Assembly: GCA_020849155.1 (NCBI GenBank)
Contig: JADLGU010000351.1
Location: 1 to 28,641, forward strand
Length of the DNA stretch: 28,641 bases
Reading direction: 5' to 3'
Origin: Rhodocyclaceae bacterium
GTDB taxonomy: Bacteria; Pseudomonadota; Gammaproteobacteria; Burkholderiales; Rhodocyclaceae
Shown here: positions 17,201 through 23,628 of the stretch, piece after piece
Numbering within the stretch: position 1 is the stretch's first letter
How the letters are laid out: every line of letters starts with the position of its first letter
Translations under genes and position numbers: made by a program
The notes under the pieces: generated by a model
Databases searched by the model: none
What the model saw: the letters and a program-made list of their open reading frames with translations, nothing else
What the model was told of the DNA's origin: nothing

Positions 17201-17426
17201 CTACGCCGGCGCCCGCGCCCTCTTCGTCTCGCACTGGGAGGTGGTCTCGGATGCCACCGCCTATCTGGCCATGGCGATGCTCGACAATGAGGCGGCCGGC
17301 GCCAGCCGCGCCGAGGCGCACCGCCAGGCGATCCTCAAGATGATGAACGAGAAGTCGCGCCCCGACTTCGCCCACCCATTGATGTGGGCGCCTTTCGTCG
17401 TGGTGGGCGAGGGGGGAAGACGGTGA
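14208..17426 (+). CDS. Secreted TPR-CHAT protein (caspase-like protease), second copy
   Basis: A 1072-residue protein from the ATG at 14208 (14211 and a GTG at 14199 are alternatives; GAGG lies just upstream). A signal peptide ends in VRA, then the mature block is GEAEWIKYMEAG, as in the small TPR proteins. Eleven or twelve TPR units (about 40-520) are followed by a charged coiled linker and the CHAT domain (about 650-1070). The catalytic pair is His925 in FATHGLM and Cys976 in LFACNTAA. The CHAT halves of this protein and the one at 673 are clearly homologous (YAELTQPKPL and YMELARPQPV; PDGPLQSLPPQVL and PDGPLHTLPFEML). It combines the recognition repeats of the small TPR family with a protease, so it may be the effector they serve (inference). 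Confidence 0.9.
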   Translation: MMRMRWLAMACCLAVTSLSVRAGEAEWIKYMEAGNVAADKMDFAGAEKYYKAALLEAQNTLGPVHPHVSTSLNNLALLFYDQGRHAEAEPLYKRSLAISEKAHGPEHPEVALFLSNLASLYYAQGRHAEAVPLFKRSLAIREKVLGPEHPDVAQSLNGLAEVYRTQGRYAEAESYLSRAILLLQRVYGPQHPYVAISHNNLAVLYRNQGRYADAEMLLSVILLTWERTYGTEHPQVAAGLNNLAELYQAQGRYPEAETLYKRSLAIKEKAFGTEHLEVALVLNNLADLYRAQGRHTEAEPLYKHSLAIWDKAFGPMNLNVATGMNNLAALLVIQGRHTEAEPLYKRSLAILEQAFGPEHPKVATSLNNLAALYSGQGRHPEAEPLYKRSLAILERALGPEHPEVALVLNNLADLSYALGRYPDAEPPYKRSLAIREKALGPEHPEVALVLNDLALLYHTLGRYPDAEPLYKRSLAIREKALGPKHPDVATSLNNLAGVYLKLGRFADILPLSRRAIHIHTSRFSLKDESSRSSLRAEQRKWSWYFEGHVFLLHAAGPAAGTPEAVASESFEIAQWARASDTAEQVAKMAARHAAGSDVLAKVARERQDLLARLEKLEADLLAEVSKPADKRNAERDRNLRQQEAETKTRLRDLDARIAKEFPSYAELTQPKPLAVAEAQKLLGADEALVLWLVGEKESYLWAVRRDKARFARVEIDRKALEGKVKVLRMGLDPQNIQGTTELPMFRPLLAHELYQLFLAPAEDLLEGAKHLIIVPDGPLQSLPPQVLVTKKPEKPDEEPGKIEWLVRRHAVSVLPAAGALRALRQFAQPPKQREPFAGFGDPVLEGKAGAARGADAKRLFTRGALADVTEVRQMNRLPDTAKELRHIAGKLKADPKALHLAEAMTEARIKALDLTRYRLLAFATHGLMAGDFTALAEPGLVATPPAQASEEDDGVLTASEISRLKLNADWVVLFACNTAAADGTPGAEGLSGLARAFFYAGARALFVSHWEVVSDATAYLAMAMLDNEAAGASRAEAHRQAILKMMNEKSRPDFAHPLMWAPFVVVGEGGRR
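14391..15776 (+). repeat. Eleven in-register 126-base TPR-coding repeats
   Basis: Each unit begins G-[PT]-x-[HN]-[PL]-x-V followed by a variant of NNLA. I checked the start of units 1, 2 and 11 (14391, 14517, 15651); 15651 minus 14391 is exactly ten periods of 126, so there is no net insertion or deletion. The later units (from about 15277) are the most alike at base level, for example GCGCAGCCTGGCCAT in several. This suggests recent unit duplication or gene conversion. Confidence 0.85.
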
Positions 17427-17437
17427 TCCGTTCCCCC
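17412..17437 (+). repeat. Hairpin repeat after TPR-CHAT gene, copy B
   Basis: GGGGG and CCCCC arms enclose GAAGACGG-TGAT-CCGTT; apart from a two-base bulge the arms pair fully. It matches 10006-10034 with one inserted base and one substitution in the core. It contains the CHAT stop codon (17424-17426), so the last residues (GGRR) are encoded by the repeat. No T-run follows, so it is not a standard terminator. Confidence 0.6.
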
Positions 17438-17592
17438 GTTGATTTGGCGATCTGGCAGAGAGTCGCTCATGGTCAGGATCGCGAATACGTTGGAAGTGGG
17501 AGAAATTCCGATGCACAAGAGAAACATCGGTCAGGGCAGCGGACGTCCGCCGAGTCATAGCGGTCGTCGGCGGAGAAAAAATGGAGGATGAG

Positions 17593-17895
17593 ATGCGAAT
17601 AGAACCGGTTGAGATCTACTCGGATCGAACGAACGCGGTGGTTTTGCGTCATCCAGGGAGAAACTTTCCCGGGCTCCTTCTTCAAGGGGATACGCTGTAC
17701 TCCATGTGCCAAATGGCGGACTGTGCTTGCAAGGCCGCCCACGGCTTGATGCCAGAAGACGAATACGAAGAACTGAATGAGCTTCGAAACCAACTTTTGG
17801 AATTTCTTGGCCACTACAAGCACGTGCTGGTGGAGCATGGGAAAGAGCTGCCATTCCCGGCGGCCCTAACCCCTCGGGAACAAAGTAACAAATGA
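17593..17895 (+). CDS. Small conserved protein, DUF6959-like
   Basis: A 100-residue soluble protein. The N-terminal pattern VEIYSDRTNAVVLRHPGRNF and then PGLLLQGDTL matches what I recall of the DUF6959 family, whose function is unknown; I hold this match with moderate confidence. Three cysteines cluster at CQMADCAC. The ATG at 17593 follows GGAGG by 5 bases; an in-frame ATG at 17581 with GGAG upstream would add four residues. Its stop overlaps the adenylate cyclase start as ATGA, so the two are translationally coupled. That is the best clue to its role. Confidence 0.7.
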   Translation: MRIEPVEIYSDRTNAVVLRHPGRNFPGLLLQGDTLYSMCQMADCACKAAHGLMPEDEYEELNELRNQLLEFLGHYKHVLVEHGKELPFPAALTPREQSNK

Positions 17896-19667
17896 GTGTA
17901 CGCAAGGCGTCGCGCAAGCTTTACGTCGCTTTCTGGGCGGCGCTGCTGACCGCCGGTGCGTTGCTGCAGGCGGCGGGGGCATTCGCGCCGTTCGACAACC
18001 GCCTGCTCGACACGCAGTTCCGGCAGTTGCGTGCGCATTGGCCGCGCGCGGCGCCGGTCGAGGTGGCGCTGGTGGGCATCGACGAGGCGACCTTCGAGGC
18101 CTTCCCCGAGCCGCTGGCGCTGTGGCACGGCTACCTGGGGGAGATCGCCGCCGGGCTGGCGCGGTCGCAGCCGCGCGCGGTGGGGATCGACGTGCAGTTG
18201 CCCAGCCGCTCCTACGATTTCGTGCGGGCCGGTGCCGACCGGCAGTTGATCGAGGGGCTGCGCGCCCTGCGCGAGGCCGCGCCGCTGGTGGTGGCGCGGA
18301 CGGTGGATGCGCGCGGCGCGGTCAAGCCGCTGCATGGGGCGATCCTGGCGCTGCTGGGCGAGGGCGCCGGCGGCCTGGTGTATTTCCCGCTGGATGCCGA
18401 CGGCGTGGTGCGCCGCTTCGACGAGCGGCTGGGGGCCGGGCCGGAGCAGGTGCCGACTTTCCCCGGCCAGATGGTGCGCGCGCTCGGCGGCGAGGCTCGT
18501 CCCGGATGGATCGATTTCTCGCTCGGCGCGCGCTACCGCTACATTCCGGCGCAGCAGGTCTGGCGCTGGAGCCGGGACGGCAATCTGGATGAGCTGCGCC
18601 GCGCTTTCGCCGGCCGGATCGTGCTGCTTGGCTCGGTGCTGCCTTTCGATGACACGCACCTGCAGCCGGTGAGCCTGGCGGGATGGGAAGGCGCGGAGGG
18701 CTTGCGCGCGCCCGGGCTGCTGCTGCAGGCGCAGGCGCTGCGAACCCTGCTGGGCGCGGGGACGATCCAGGCGGCGCCCTGGCCGGCAACGCTGCTGTTG
18801 CTGGCGATTGCTTCCTGCGCCTGGTTCGCCTTCCGGCGGATCGCCTCAGGATTGGCCTGGTTGCTGCTGGGCGCGGCGGCGGCCTGGGCGGCGGCGCTCT
18901 GGCTGTTGCACGGCGGCACGCATCTGCCGCTCGGCGGCGCGCTGATCGTCGCCCTGGCGGGCGGGGCGGTGCGCACCGGCCGCGAGGCCTGGTTCGAGCG
19001 CCGCGAGCGCGCGCGCCTGACGCGCGCCTTCAACGGCTACGTCAGCCCCAACGTGATGGGCTTGATCCTGAGCGGCGAGCTGGCCACCCAGACCGGCAGC
19101 GGCTACCGCGACCTGTGCGTGATGTTCGCCGATGTGCGCGACTTCACGCCGCTTTCCGAGCGCATCGAGGCCGACCGTGTGGTGGCGATGCTGAACCGCT
19201 ATTTCGAGCGGATGACGCGCGCCATCCATGCCCGCGACGGCACGGTCGACAACTTCCGCGGCGACGGCATCATGAGTTTTTTCGGGGCGCCGCGACCCAG
19301 CCCGCACCCCTGCCGCGACGGTTTCCTGGCGGCGCAGGGCATGCTGGCGGAACTGGAGGCGCTCAATCGCGAGCTGGTCGCCGAAGGCCTGCCGCCCATC
19401 GCCATCGGAATTTCTTTGGCCTTCGGCAGGGCGGTGGTCGGCCATGTCGGGGCTGCGGCGCGCCACGAGTACACCGCCATCGGCGATGTCGCCAACGTTT
19501 CCGCTCGCATCGAGGGGCTGACCAAGGAGGTGGGCTATCCGCTGCTGGTCGGCGCCGAGGTGGCGGCTGCGCTGGGAGACGAGGCGCGCTTCGACGACCT
19601 GGGCGAGTGGGCCCTCAAGGGCCATTCGCCGGTGCGCGTCTTCGGCTGGCCGCCGCGCCAAGGCTGA
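17892..19667 (+). CDS. CHASE2-domain class III adenylate/guanylate cyclase
   Basis: A 591-residue inner-membrane enzyme. One N-terminal span (about 12-30) precedes an extracytoplasmic CHASE2 sensor domain (about 35-290; VALVGIDEATFEAF and PRAVGIDVQLPSR are typical). Three further spans follow (about 297-313, 319-339, 344-361), then a cytoplasmic cyclase domain (about 395-560). Metal-binding aspartates are Asp414 (FADVRDF) and Asp458 (RGDGIM). The transition-state pair Asn535/Arg539 (GDVANVSAR) is intact. The usual adenine-selecting Lys is Asn454 here, while the partner position is Thr528 (YTAIGD). Product identity (cAMP is most likely for the family) is therefore less certain. The CRP-like gene converging on it keeps a cyclic-nucleotide pocket. 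Confidence 0.88.
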   Translation: MSVRKASRKLYVAFWAALLTAGALLQAAGAFAPFDNRLLDTQFRQLRAHWPRAAPVEVALVGIDEATFEAFPEPLALWHGYLGEIAAGLARSQPRAVGIDVQLPSRSYDFVRAGADRQLIEGLRALREAAPLVVARTVDARGAVKPLHGAILALLGEGAGGLVYFPLDADGVVRRFDERLGAGPEQVPTFPGQMVRALGGEARPGWIDFSLGARYRYIPAQQVWRWSRDGNLDELRRAFAGRIVLLGSVLPFDDTHLQPVSLAGWEGAEGLRAPGLLLQAQALRTLLGAGTIQAAPWPATLLLLAIASCAWFAFRRIASGLAWLLLGAAAAWAAALWLLHGGTHLPLGGALIVALAGGAVRTGREAWFERRERARLTRAFNGYVSPNVMGLILSGELATQTGSGYRDLCVMFADVRDFTPLSERIEADRVVAMLNRYFERMTRAIHARDGTVDNFRGDGIMSFFGAPRPSPHPCRDGFLAAQGMLAELEALNRELVAEGLPPIAIGISLAFGRAVVGHVGAAARHEYTAIGDVANVSARIEGLTKEVGYPLLVGAEVAAALGDEARFDDLGEWALKGHSPVRVFGWPPRQG

Positions 19668-19669
19668 TT

Positions 19670-20254
19670 TCAGGCAGAAACCAGGCGGGCGCGAACTTCA
19701 CCGGCCCACTCGCGGTTCTCCTCATTCTCTCCGGCGAGCCTGTCGAGCAGCGGCAGGACCCGATCCCGAAGTTGCAAGTCGCGAACGACGCGGACGACGC
19801 CGGGAATGTGCAGGTCGAGCGGATAGACGGAGAGATTGCAGGCACTTCTGACCAGCAGTTCGATATCAAGTACGCCGGCCTTGTGCAGAATTGTCCAGAT
19901 CGACGGCTCGAGAAATTCGCAGGGATAGATACCATGCTGCTCGCTGCGGCACAGGCTGGCGGCCAGTTGCAGCCAGGCCGCCTCGACCGGCGTGTCGCCG
20001 TGCGCGATGCGCCATGCGGCGAAATTGCGAAGCTTGGTGAATGTGGCAAGCCCGTTGGTGTTCGCCCAGAAGGGCTCGCTACGGTCCAGCGTGTCGAGCG
20101 CGCGAAAGCCGTCCGTAAGCGCTTCGCGCAGCCTGGCCTCGCGGCCGGGGCAACCGGCGCAGGCTTCGGCGAAGGAGAGGGACGCGAGCATTTCCGCCCA
20201 GTATTCGTCCGGGCCGATTTTGCCGCGCACATAGCGCAAGGCAAGCGATTCCAC
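19670..20254 (-). CDS. Hypothetical protein downstream of the CRP-like regulator
   Basis: A 194-residue soluble protein of unrecognised family. The start is uncertain: the GTG at 20254 lies 7 bases after the CRP-like stop codon, and the open frame extends further upstream only in antisense-like sequence. The body is helical, with Trp and Cys residues (EACAGCPGREARLREAL, FWANTNGLATFTKLRNFAAW, LQLAASLCRSEQHGIYPCEF). It looks like a helical-repeat or enzyme-like domain, but no motif decides. It converges on the adenylate cyclase, with only two bases between the stops, and is probably co-transcribed with the regulator. Confidence 0.6.
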   Translation of the reverse strand: MESLALRYVRGKIGPDEYWAEMLASLSFAEACAGCPGREARLREALTDGFRALDTLDRSEPFWANTNGLATFTKLRNFAAWRIAHGDTPVEAAWLQLAASLCRSEQHGIYPCEFLEPSIWTILHKAGVLDIELLVRSACNLSVYPLDLHIPGVVRVVRDLQLRDRVLPLLDRLAGENEENREWAGEVRARLVSA

Positions 20255-20261
20255 GCCGCTG

Positions 20262-20918
20262 CTACCAGCGCGCCGGCGGGCGCCGCTTGAGGGTGATGAC
20301 GCGGCTCTCCGCCGCGATGTAGCCGCCGGCGGTGAGGTCGCGCAGGATGCGGTTGACCATGTCGCGCGAGGCGCCGACCCGGTCGGCGATGTCCTGCTGG
20401 GTGAGCCGCTCGCGGACGACGAGCGTGCCATCGGGTTGTTCGTCCGCCAGCTGCAGCAGCAGGCGGGCGACGCGGCCGTAAACATCCATCAGCGCCAGGT
20501 TCCTCACCAGGTCGGTGGCCAGGCGGGCGCGGTCGATCAGCGTGGCGATGAGTTGCAGGGCGAGGTCCGGATCGCGGGCGAGCGCCTCGCGCAGGGCGCC
20601 GCGGCTCACCACCGCGCAGACGGTCGGCTCCAGGCACATCACCGAGGCGGAGCGCGGCCCGCCGTCGAGCGACATCTCGCCGACGCATTCGCCCGGCTCG
20701 CGGGTGTCCAGGATCATCTCGCGGCCGTCCTGCTCGGCGACGAACACCTTGGCGCGGCCGGCAAGGATGACGTAGAGCGTGTCGCCGGCTTCGCCCTCGT
20801 TGATGATCACCGCGTTCTTCGGGTAGGTGCGCACCTGGCCCTGGGCCGCCAGCTGGCGCAAAGCCGGTTCGGCGACAACGGCCAGTTGGGCGGCGCTCGG
20901 CGGGTGGCTGGGGGTCAT
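20262..20918 (-). CDS. CRP/FNR-family transcription regulator
   Basis: A 218-residue protein with an N-terminal cyclic-nucleotide-binding beta-roll (about 20-130) and a C-terminal winged helix. The pocket signature is present: Glu81 (GECVGEMSL) and Arg89-Ser90 (PRSASV) match the cAMP-contacting residues of E. coli CRP (GEL...RSA). The helix-turn-helix (about 173-194, LTQQDIADRVGASRDMVNRI) closely follows CRP, with R-D-M-V-N-R in the recognition helix where CRP has R-E-T-V-G-R. There are no FNR-type N-terminal cysteines. The ATG at 20918 was chosen; ATGs at 20945 and upstream would add residues unlike the family. It lies next to a cyclase gene, so a cAMP circuit is plausible. Confidence 0.87.
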   Translation of the reverse strand: MTPSHPPSAAQLAVVAEPALRQLAAQGQVRTYPKNAVIINEGEAGDTLYVILAGRAKVFVAEQDGREMILDTREPGECVGEMSLDGGPRSASVMCLEPTVCAVVSRGALREALARDPDLALQLIATLIDRARLATDLVRNLALMDVYGRVARLLLQLADEQPDGTLVVRERLTQQDIADRVGASRDMVNRILRDLTAGGYIAAESRVITLKRRPPARW

Positions 20919-20986
20919 GGTGGTCTCGTGCCCTGGTGCGCGCATGGTAGCGCGCCGCCACCCGCCTGTCATCACATCCGGATTTG

Positions 20987-21022
20987 TCGAATTTTCCGCA
21001 TTTCTCCTGCGGATTGCTCCGT
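20987..21022 (+). repeat. 36-base intergenic repeat, copy B
   Basis: It matches 3934-3969 at 29 of 36 positions. Within it, CCGCA and TGCGG form a perfect 5-base inverted repeat around TTTCTCC. It lies in the divergent gap between the CRP-like gene and the SANCD protein, where a control site is expected. Confidence 0.5.
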
Positions 21023-21104
21023 CGAGAGCAAGGGGCCTCCACGCCTACAGTGGCAGCCATGGGAACAAGGCATGGGGCCGAGTCCCAAAACCAAGGAGAT
21101 CATC

Positions 21105-21431
21105 ATGAAAGCTCGCAAAATGTTTATGACCATTGCCGCCTGCATCGCCTTCTCTTCCTCGGCCTTTGCCGGGGCCGACGAGGACCGCATGAGCGCCAAC
21201 TGCGACGGTGCGATTGCCGAACTTGCTACGGAAGCCGCCGCCGGCAACAGTGGTTTGGAAATCCGGGCCGGGCTTACCCGCGAAGACGAGGCCAGCGCCA
21301 ACTGCGACGAGATCGAGCAGGATGCGGCTGCCGGCGCCGCTTCGAAGGCCGAAGCCGATCGCGGCAGCGCCCTCGGCGCCGGCAGTCACGACGCGCTCAG
21401 CGCCAACTGCGACGGCCTGGAAGCGGCCTGA
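21105..21431 (+). CDS. Small secreted protein with three SANCD motifs, unknown
   Basis: A 108-residue exported protein with AAGGAG upstream and a clean signal peptide (MTIAACIAFSSSAFA). The mature part is short, acidic and Ala-rich. It contains the motif S-A-N-C-D three times (MSANCDGAIAEL, ASANCDEIEQD, LSANCDGLEAA), about 35-40 residues apart. These carry the only cysteines of the mature chain, one per repeat. Options are metal binding, heme or cofactor attachment, or disulfide cross-linking in the envelope; none is proven. It is divergent from the CRP-like regulator and could be its target. No known family recognised. Confidence 0.7.
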   Translation: MKARKMFMTIAACIAFSSSAFAGADEDRMSANCDGAIAELATEAAAGNSGLEIRAGLTREDEASANCDEIEQDAAAGAASKAEADRGSALGAGSHDALSANCDGLEAA

Positions 21432-21497
21432 GAGCCGCTTGCCCTGCGGCGGGATTATTCGATAGAGTGGCCTGCCGGCAATGACAGAGGGGTGAAA

Positions 21498-22331
21498 ATG
21501 GCGATCCTGGTTCCAGCGCGTCTTGCGATGTTCGGTCTGTGCCTGCTCCTGGCGGGTTATGGGCCGGGCGCGGCGCGGGCGGAGGAGGCCCTGGCCCTGG
21601 TGGCCGACCTGTCCGGTGCCGCCAGAGTGCTGGTGCCGGCCACCCGCAAGCCGGCGGACAGGCAGCGCCCGCTGAGCCTGCTGCAGGCGGTCGCGCCCGG
21701 CACGACACTCGTGCTCGATGAGCGGACCGGGGTGACCCTGTATTACGCATCGAGCGGCATGGCCTACGACCTCAAGGGCCCCGGCCGCTACGAGGCGCGG
21801 GCCACCGAGGTGGTGGCCCTCGAAGGCGCCCCCACGCCCACGAGCCGGAAACTCAACGATGTGCTGAAGGGCGTCAGATTGCAGAGCGGACGCCTGGCCC
21901 AGGCCGGACTGGACATGCGGGGCCCGAACGATGCCAGCCAGCCGAAGGCGCTCTCGCCGCGCGGCGTGGTGTTGTCGGAAGGGCCGCTGGCGTTGCGCTG
22001 GTCGCCGGGCAGTGGCGGCCGGACGGCGACGGCGCTTCTGATGGACGAGGACGGCCGCAAGCTGTTCGAGGGCACGGCCGAAGCCGGTTCGATCTCCCCG
22101 CCCGAATCGGTGAAGCTGAAACCGGGCCGGCCTTATTTCTGGGGGGTGCGGGACAGCACCGCGCCGGAAGGCAGGATGGCCTGGATCGAGTTTACGATCG
22201 CCGACCAGGGCCTGCGCGACTATGCCGCGGAGATCGACCGTCAATTAAATGTTAGCGACCCGGCCGAACGCAACCTGCGCGAGTTGCTGCTGGCGCAGCG
22301 CTGGCGGCAATCGCGTTCCGCAGCCAGGTAG
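21498..22331 (+). CDS. Exported FecR-like protein
   Basis: A 277-residue protein with a signal peptide ending near ARA-E. GAGGGG lies 5 bases before the ATG at 21498; a GTG at 21492 is less likely. The first mature segment has the FecR-like beta-rich pattern: VADLSGAARVLVPA, then RPLSLLQAVAPGTTLVLDE, TGVTLYYASSGMAYDL and KGPGRYEA. A second beta-sandwich-like part follows (LALRWSPGSGG and KPGRPYFWGVRDS), then a helical end. I recall FecR-like periplasmic proteins occurring near CHASE2 cyclases, but here the function is not iron sensing by any visible evidence. The next membrane-protein gene starts 14 bases later. Confidence 0.62.
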   Translation: MAILVPARLAMFGLCLLLAGYGPGAARAEEALALVADLSGAARVLVPATRKPADRQRPLSLLQAVAPGTTLVLDERTGVTLYYASSGMAYDLKGPGRYEARATEVVALEGAPTPTSRKLNDVLKGVRLQSGRLAQAGLDMRGPNDASQPKALSPRGVVLSEGPLALRWSPGSGGRTATALLMDEDGRKLFEGTAEAGSISPPESVKLKPGRPYFWGVRDSTAPEGRMAWIEFTIADQGLRDYAAEIDRQLNVSDPAERNLRELLLAQRWRQSRSAAR

Positions 22332-22345
22332 ATACCGGAGGGGAC

Positions 22346-22876
22346 ATGAGGGCTTCGCTGGATGTGTCGTCCGTGCAGAAAAGTCCATTCCTGCACGTCT
22401 TGTTTCTGGCCGTGGGATTTCTCGCGATATGGGGCCTGCCGTGGCCACGAGGCCTGGTGGGCGTCGCCCCCATCGGCTGGGTGCTCTCGCGCTGGATCGT
22501 TTTCGGTTTCAGCCATTTCAAGCGGCACGCCTATGAAAAGGCCTGCGCCGAATGGCAGGGGAAATACTTCGAGTTCGACGGCATGCAGATGCGTATCGAA
22601 TGTACGGACGAGGAGGTGCGTGTGGCTGCCGACGATATCTTCCGCTTGCTCGGCGTGCAGCCGGGCGAGGCTGACCGGCGCCGGCTGGTCATGAGCCACG
22701 GAGCAGTCGGCTACCGCCGCGAACCCGGCGTGCCGGATACCTTCAGCGAAGAGGCAGTGCTCGCCTATCTCGCCGGCCGGCGCGACAAGCAGGCGCCGCG
22801 CCTGCGCGCCTGGCTCGAGCGACAGGTCTTCGCCAACCTGCGCGCGCGTCGCGAGCGGGGCCTGCCGCCGCAGTGA
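22346..22876 (+). CDS. Membrane protein with soluble C-terminal domain, unknown
   Basis: A 176-residue protein with CCGGAGGGG just upstream. Two hydrophobic spans (about 16-34 and 38-55) are joined by a short Pro/Arg turn. A charged soluble domain of about 115 residues follows (EKACAEWQGKYFEFDGMQM, VAADDIFRLLGVQPGEADRR, ending in an Arg-rich helix). No motif is recognised. It is probably in one operon with the FecR-like gene 14 bases before it. Confidence 0.6.
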   Translation: MRASLDVSSVQKSPFLHVLFLAVGFLAIWGLPWPRGLVGVAPIGWVLSRWIVFGFSHFKRHAYEKACAEWQGKYFEFDGMQMRIECTDEEVRVAADDIFRLLGVQPGEADRRRLVMSHGAVGYRREPGVPDTFSEEAVLAYLAGRRDKQAPRLRAWLERQVFANLRARRERGLPPQ

Positions 22877-23031
22877 TGTTCGATATCACACCGTATTGCC
22901 GCCGGGCCTGGATGCCTGGCAACTACGAATGCTTTCCCGGAGCTTGATTGCCGCCCTGGCGCAGTGCTGCGGCACAGCCCAACCAACGCCCGTGCCGATA
23001 CGGATTCGAGCGGTGTTCAGGAGAAAGAACC

Positions 23032-23565
23032 GTGGTGACTGAGCAAGCGCAGGATCCGGCTGTCCAGCCGGCGACAACCCAAACTCTTGCCGAACTGTCC
23101 GTTTGCAGGCACTGCGGCGCACGTTTGAACGTGCCGGAACACCTGCTGAATGGGGACGCTCAGGCGCTGGAGGAATTTGTCGGCAGCTGTTCAGATGACT
23201 GCGAGAATACGAAAGCTGGCGCCGACAGGCTGGATGACTATACGTTTGAAAAATGGGCAGACAGCCACCTGGACAGGATTAGCGCGGCAATGGAGGGAAG
23301 AGACATCGCCGCCATACCCCCGCCCGATGTGAGCTGCCAGCGCCTTGAAGCGCACGAACTGTTTCATCGCGCGAACTGGGTGCATCACGGGCCCGCTTGG
23401 ATTGATCAGCGTAGAGAATCGATTGAAGAAGACCTTGCGTCCCTCGCCTGGCGGGGACCGTGGTGGGACTGGCGCAGGTTCGATCCCATGGTAAAGCGAG
23501 CGATCTGGATTGGCGTCCTCTCAGGCATCGCCGTGGCGCTGATGAAATCCTGTTCGCTCATCTGA
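23032..23565 (+). CDS. Tail-anchored protein with one four-cysteine module, unknown
   Basis: A 177-residue protein if it starts at the GTG at 23032, which follows AGGAGA by 7 bases; an upstream ATG at 22948 has no such site. Cys25/28/53/57 form C-x2-C-x24-C-x3-C, exactly the spacing of both modules in the protein at 4030, with the same inner hydrophobic-P-E and A-L-x2-F positions. A central acidic and Trp-rich region follows (FHRANWVHHGPAWIDQ). The C-terminus is one membrane segment (AIWIGVLSGIAVALMKSC). Zinc binding is inferred from the cysteines. The two genes are clearly related by module and topology and differ in module number. Confidence 0.68.
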   Translation: MVTEQAQDPAVQPATTQTLAELSVCRHCGARLNVPEHLLNGDAQALEEFVGSCSDDCENTKAGADRLDDYTFEKWADSHLDRISAAMEGRDIAAIPPPDVSCQRLEAHELFHRANWVHHGPAWIDQRRESIEEDLASLAWRGPWWDWRRFDPMVKRAIWIGVLSGIAVALMKSCSLI

Positions 23566-23570
23566 CGCCC

Positions 23571-23628
23571 ATGTCGGGTGAAGCCACACCGGAGCAGCCG
23601 CTGTGCAGGCGCTGTGTTTTTTCTGCGA
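23571..23628 (+). pseudogene. Possible 5' remnant of a third four-cysteine-family gene
   Basis: Five bases after the preceding stop, an ATG opens a frame reading MSGEATPEQPLCRRCVF. Its CxxC sits about where the related proteins at 4030 and 23032 have theirs. The frame then runs into the copied metF 3' end (from about 23633) in antisense and loses meaning. There is no ribosome site. This may be chance. Confidence 0.2.

Noticed and set aside
21434..21450. Hairpin GCCGC/GCGGC after the SANCD gene as a terminator
   Set aside because: The stem is only five pairs and no T-run follows.
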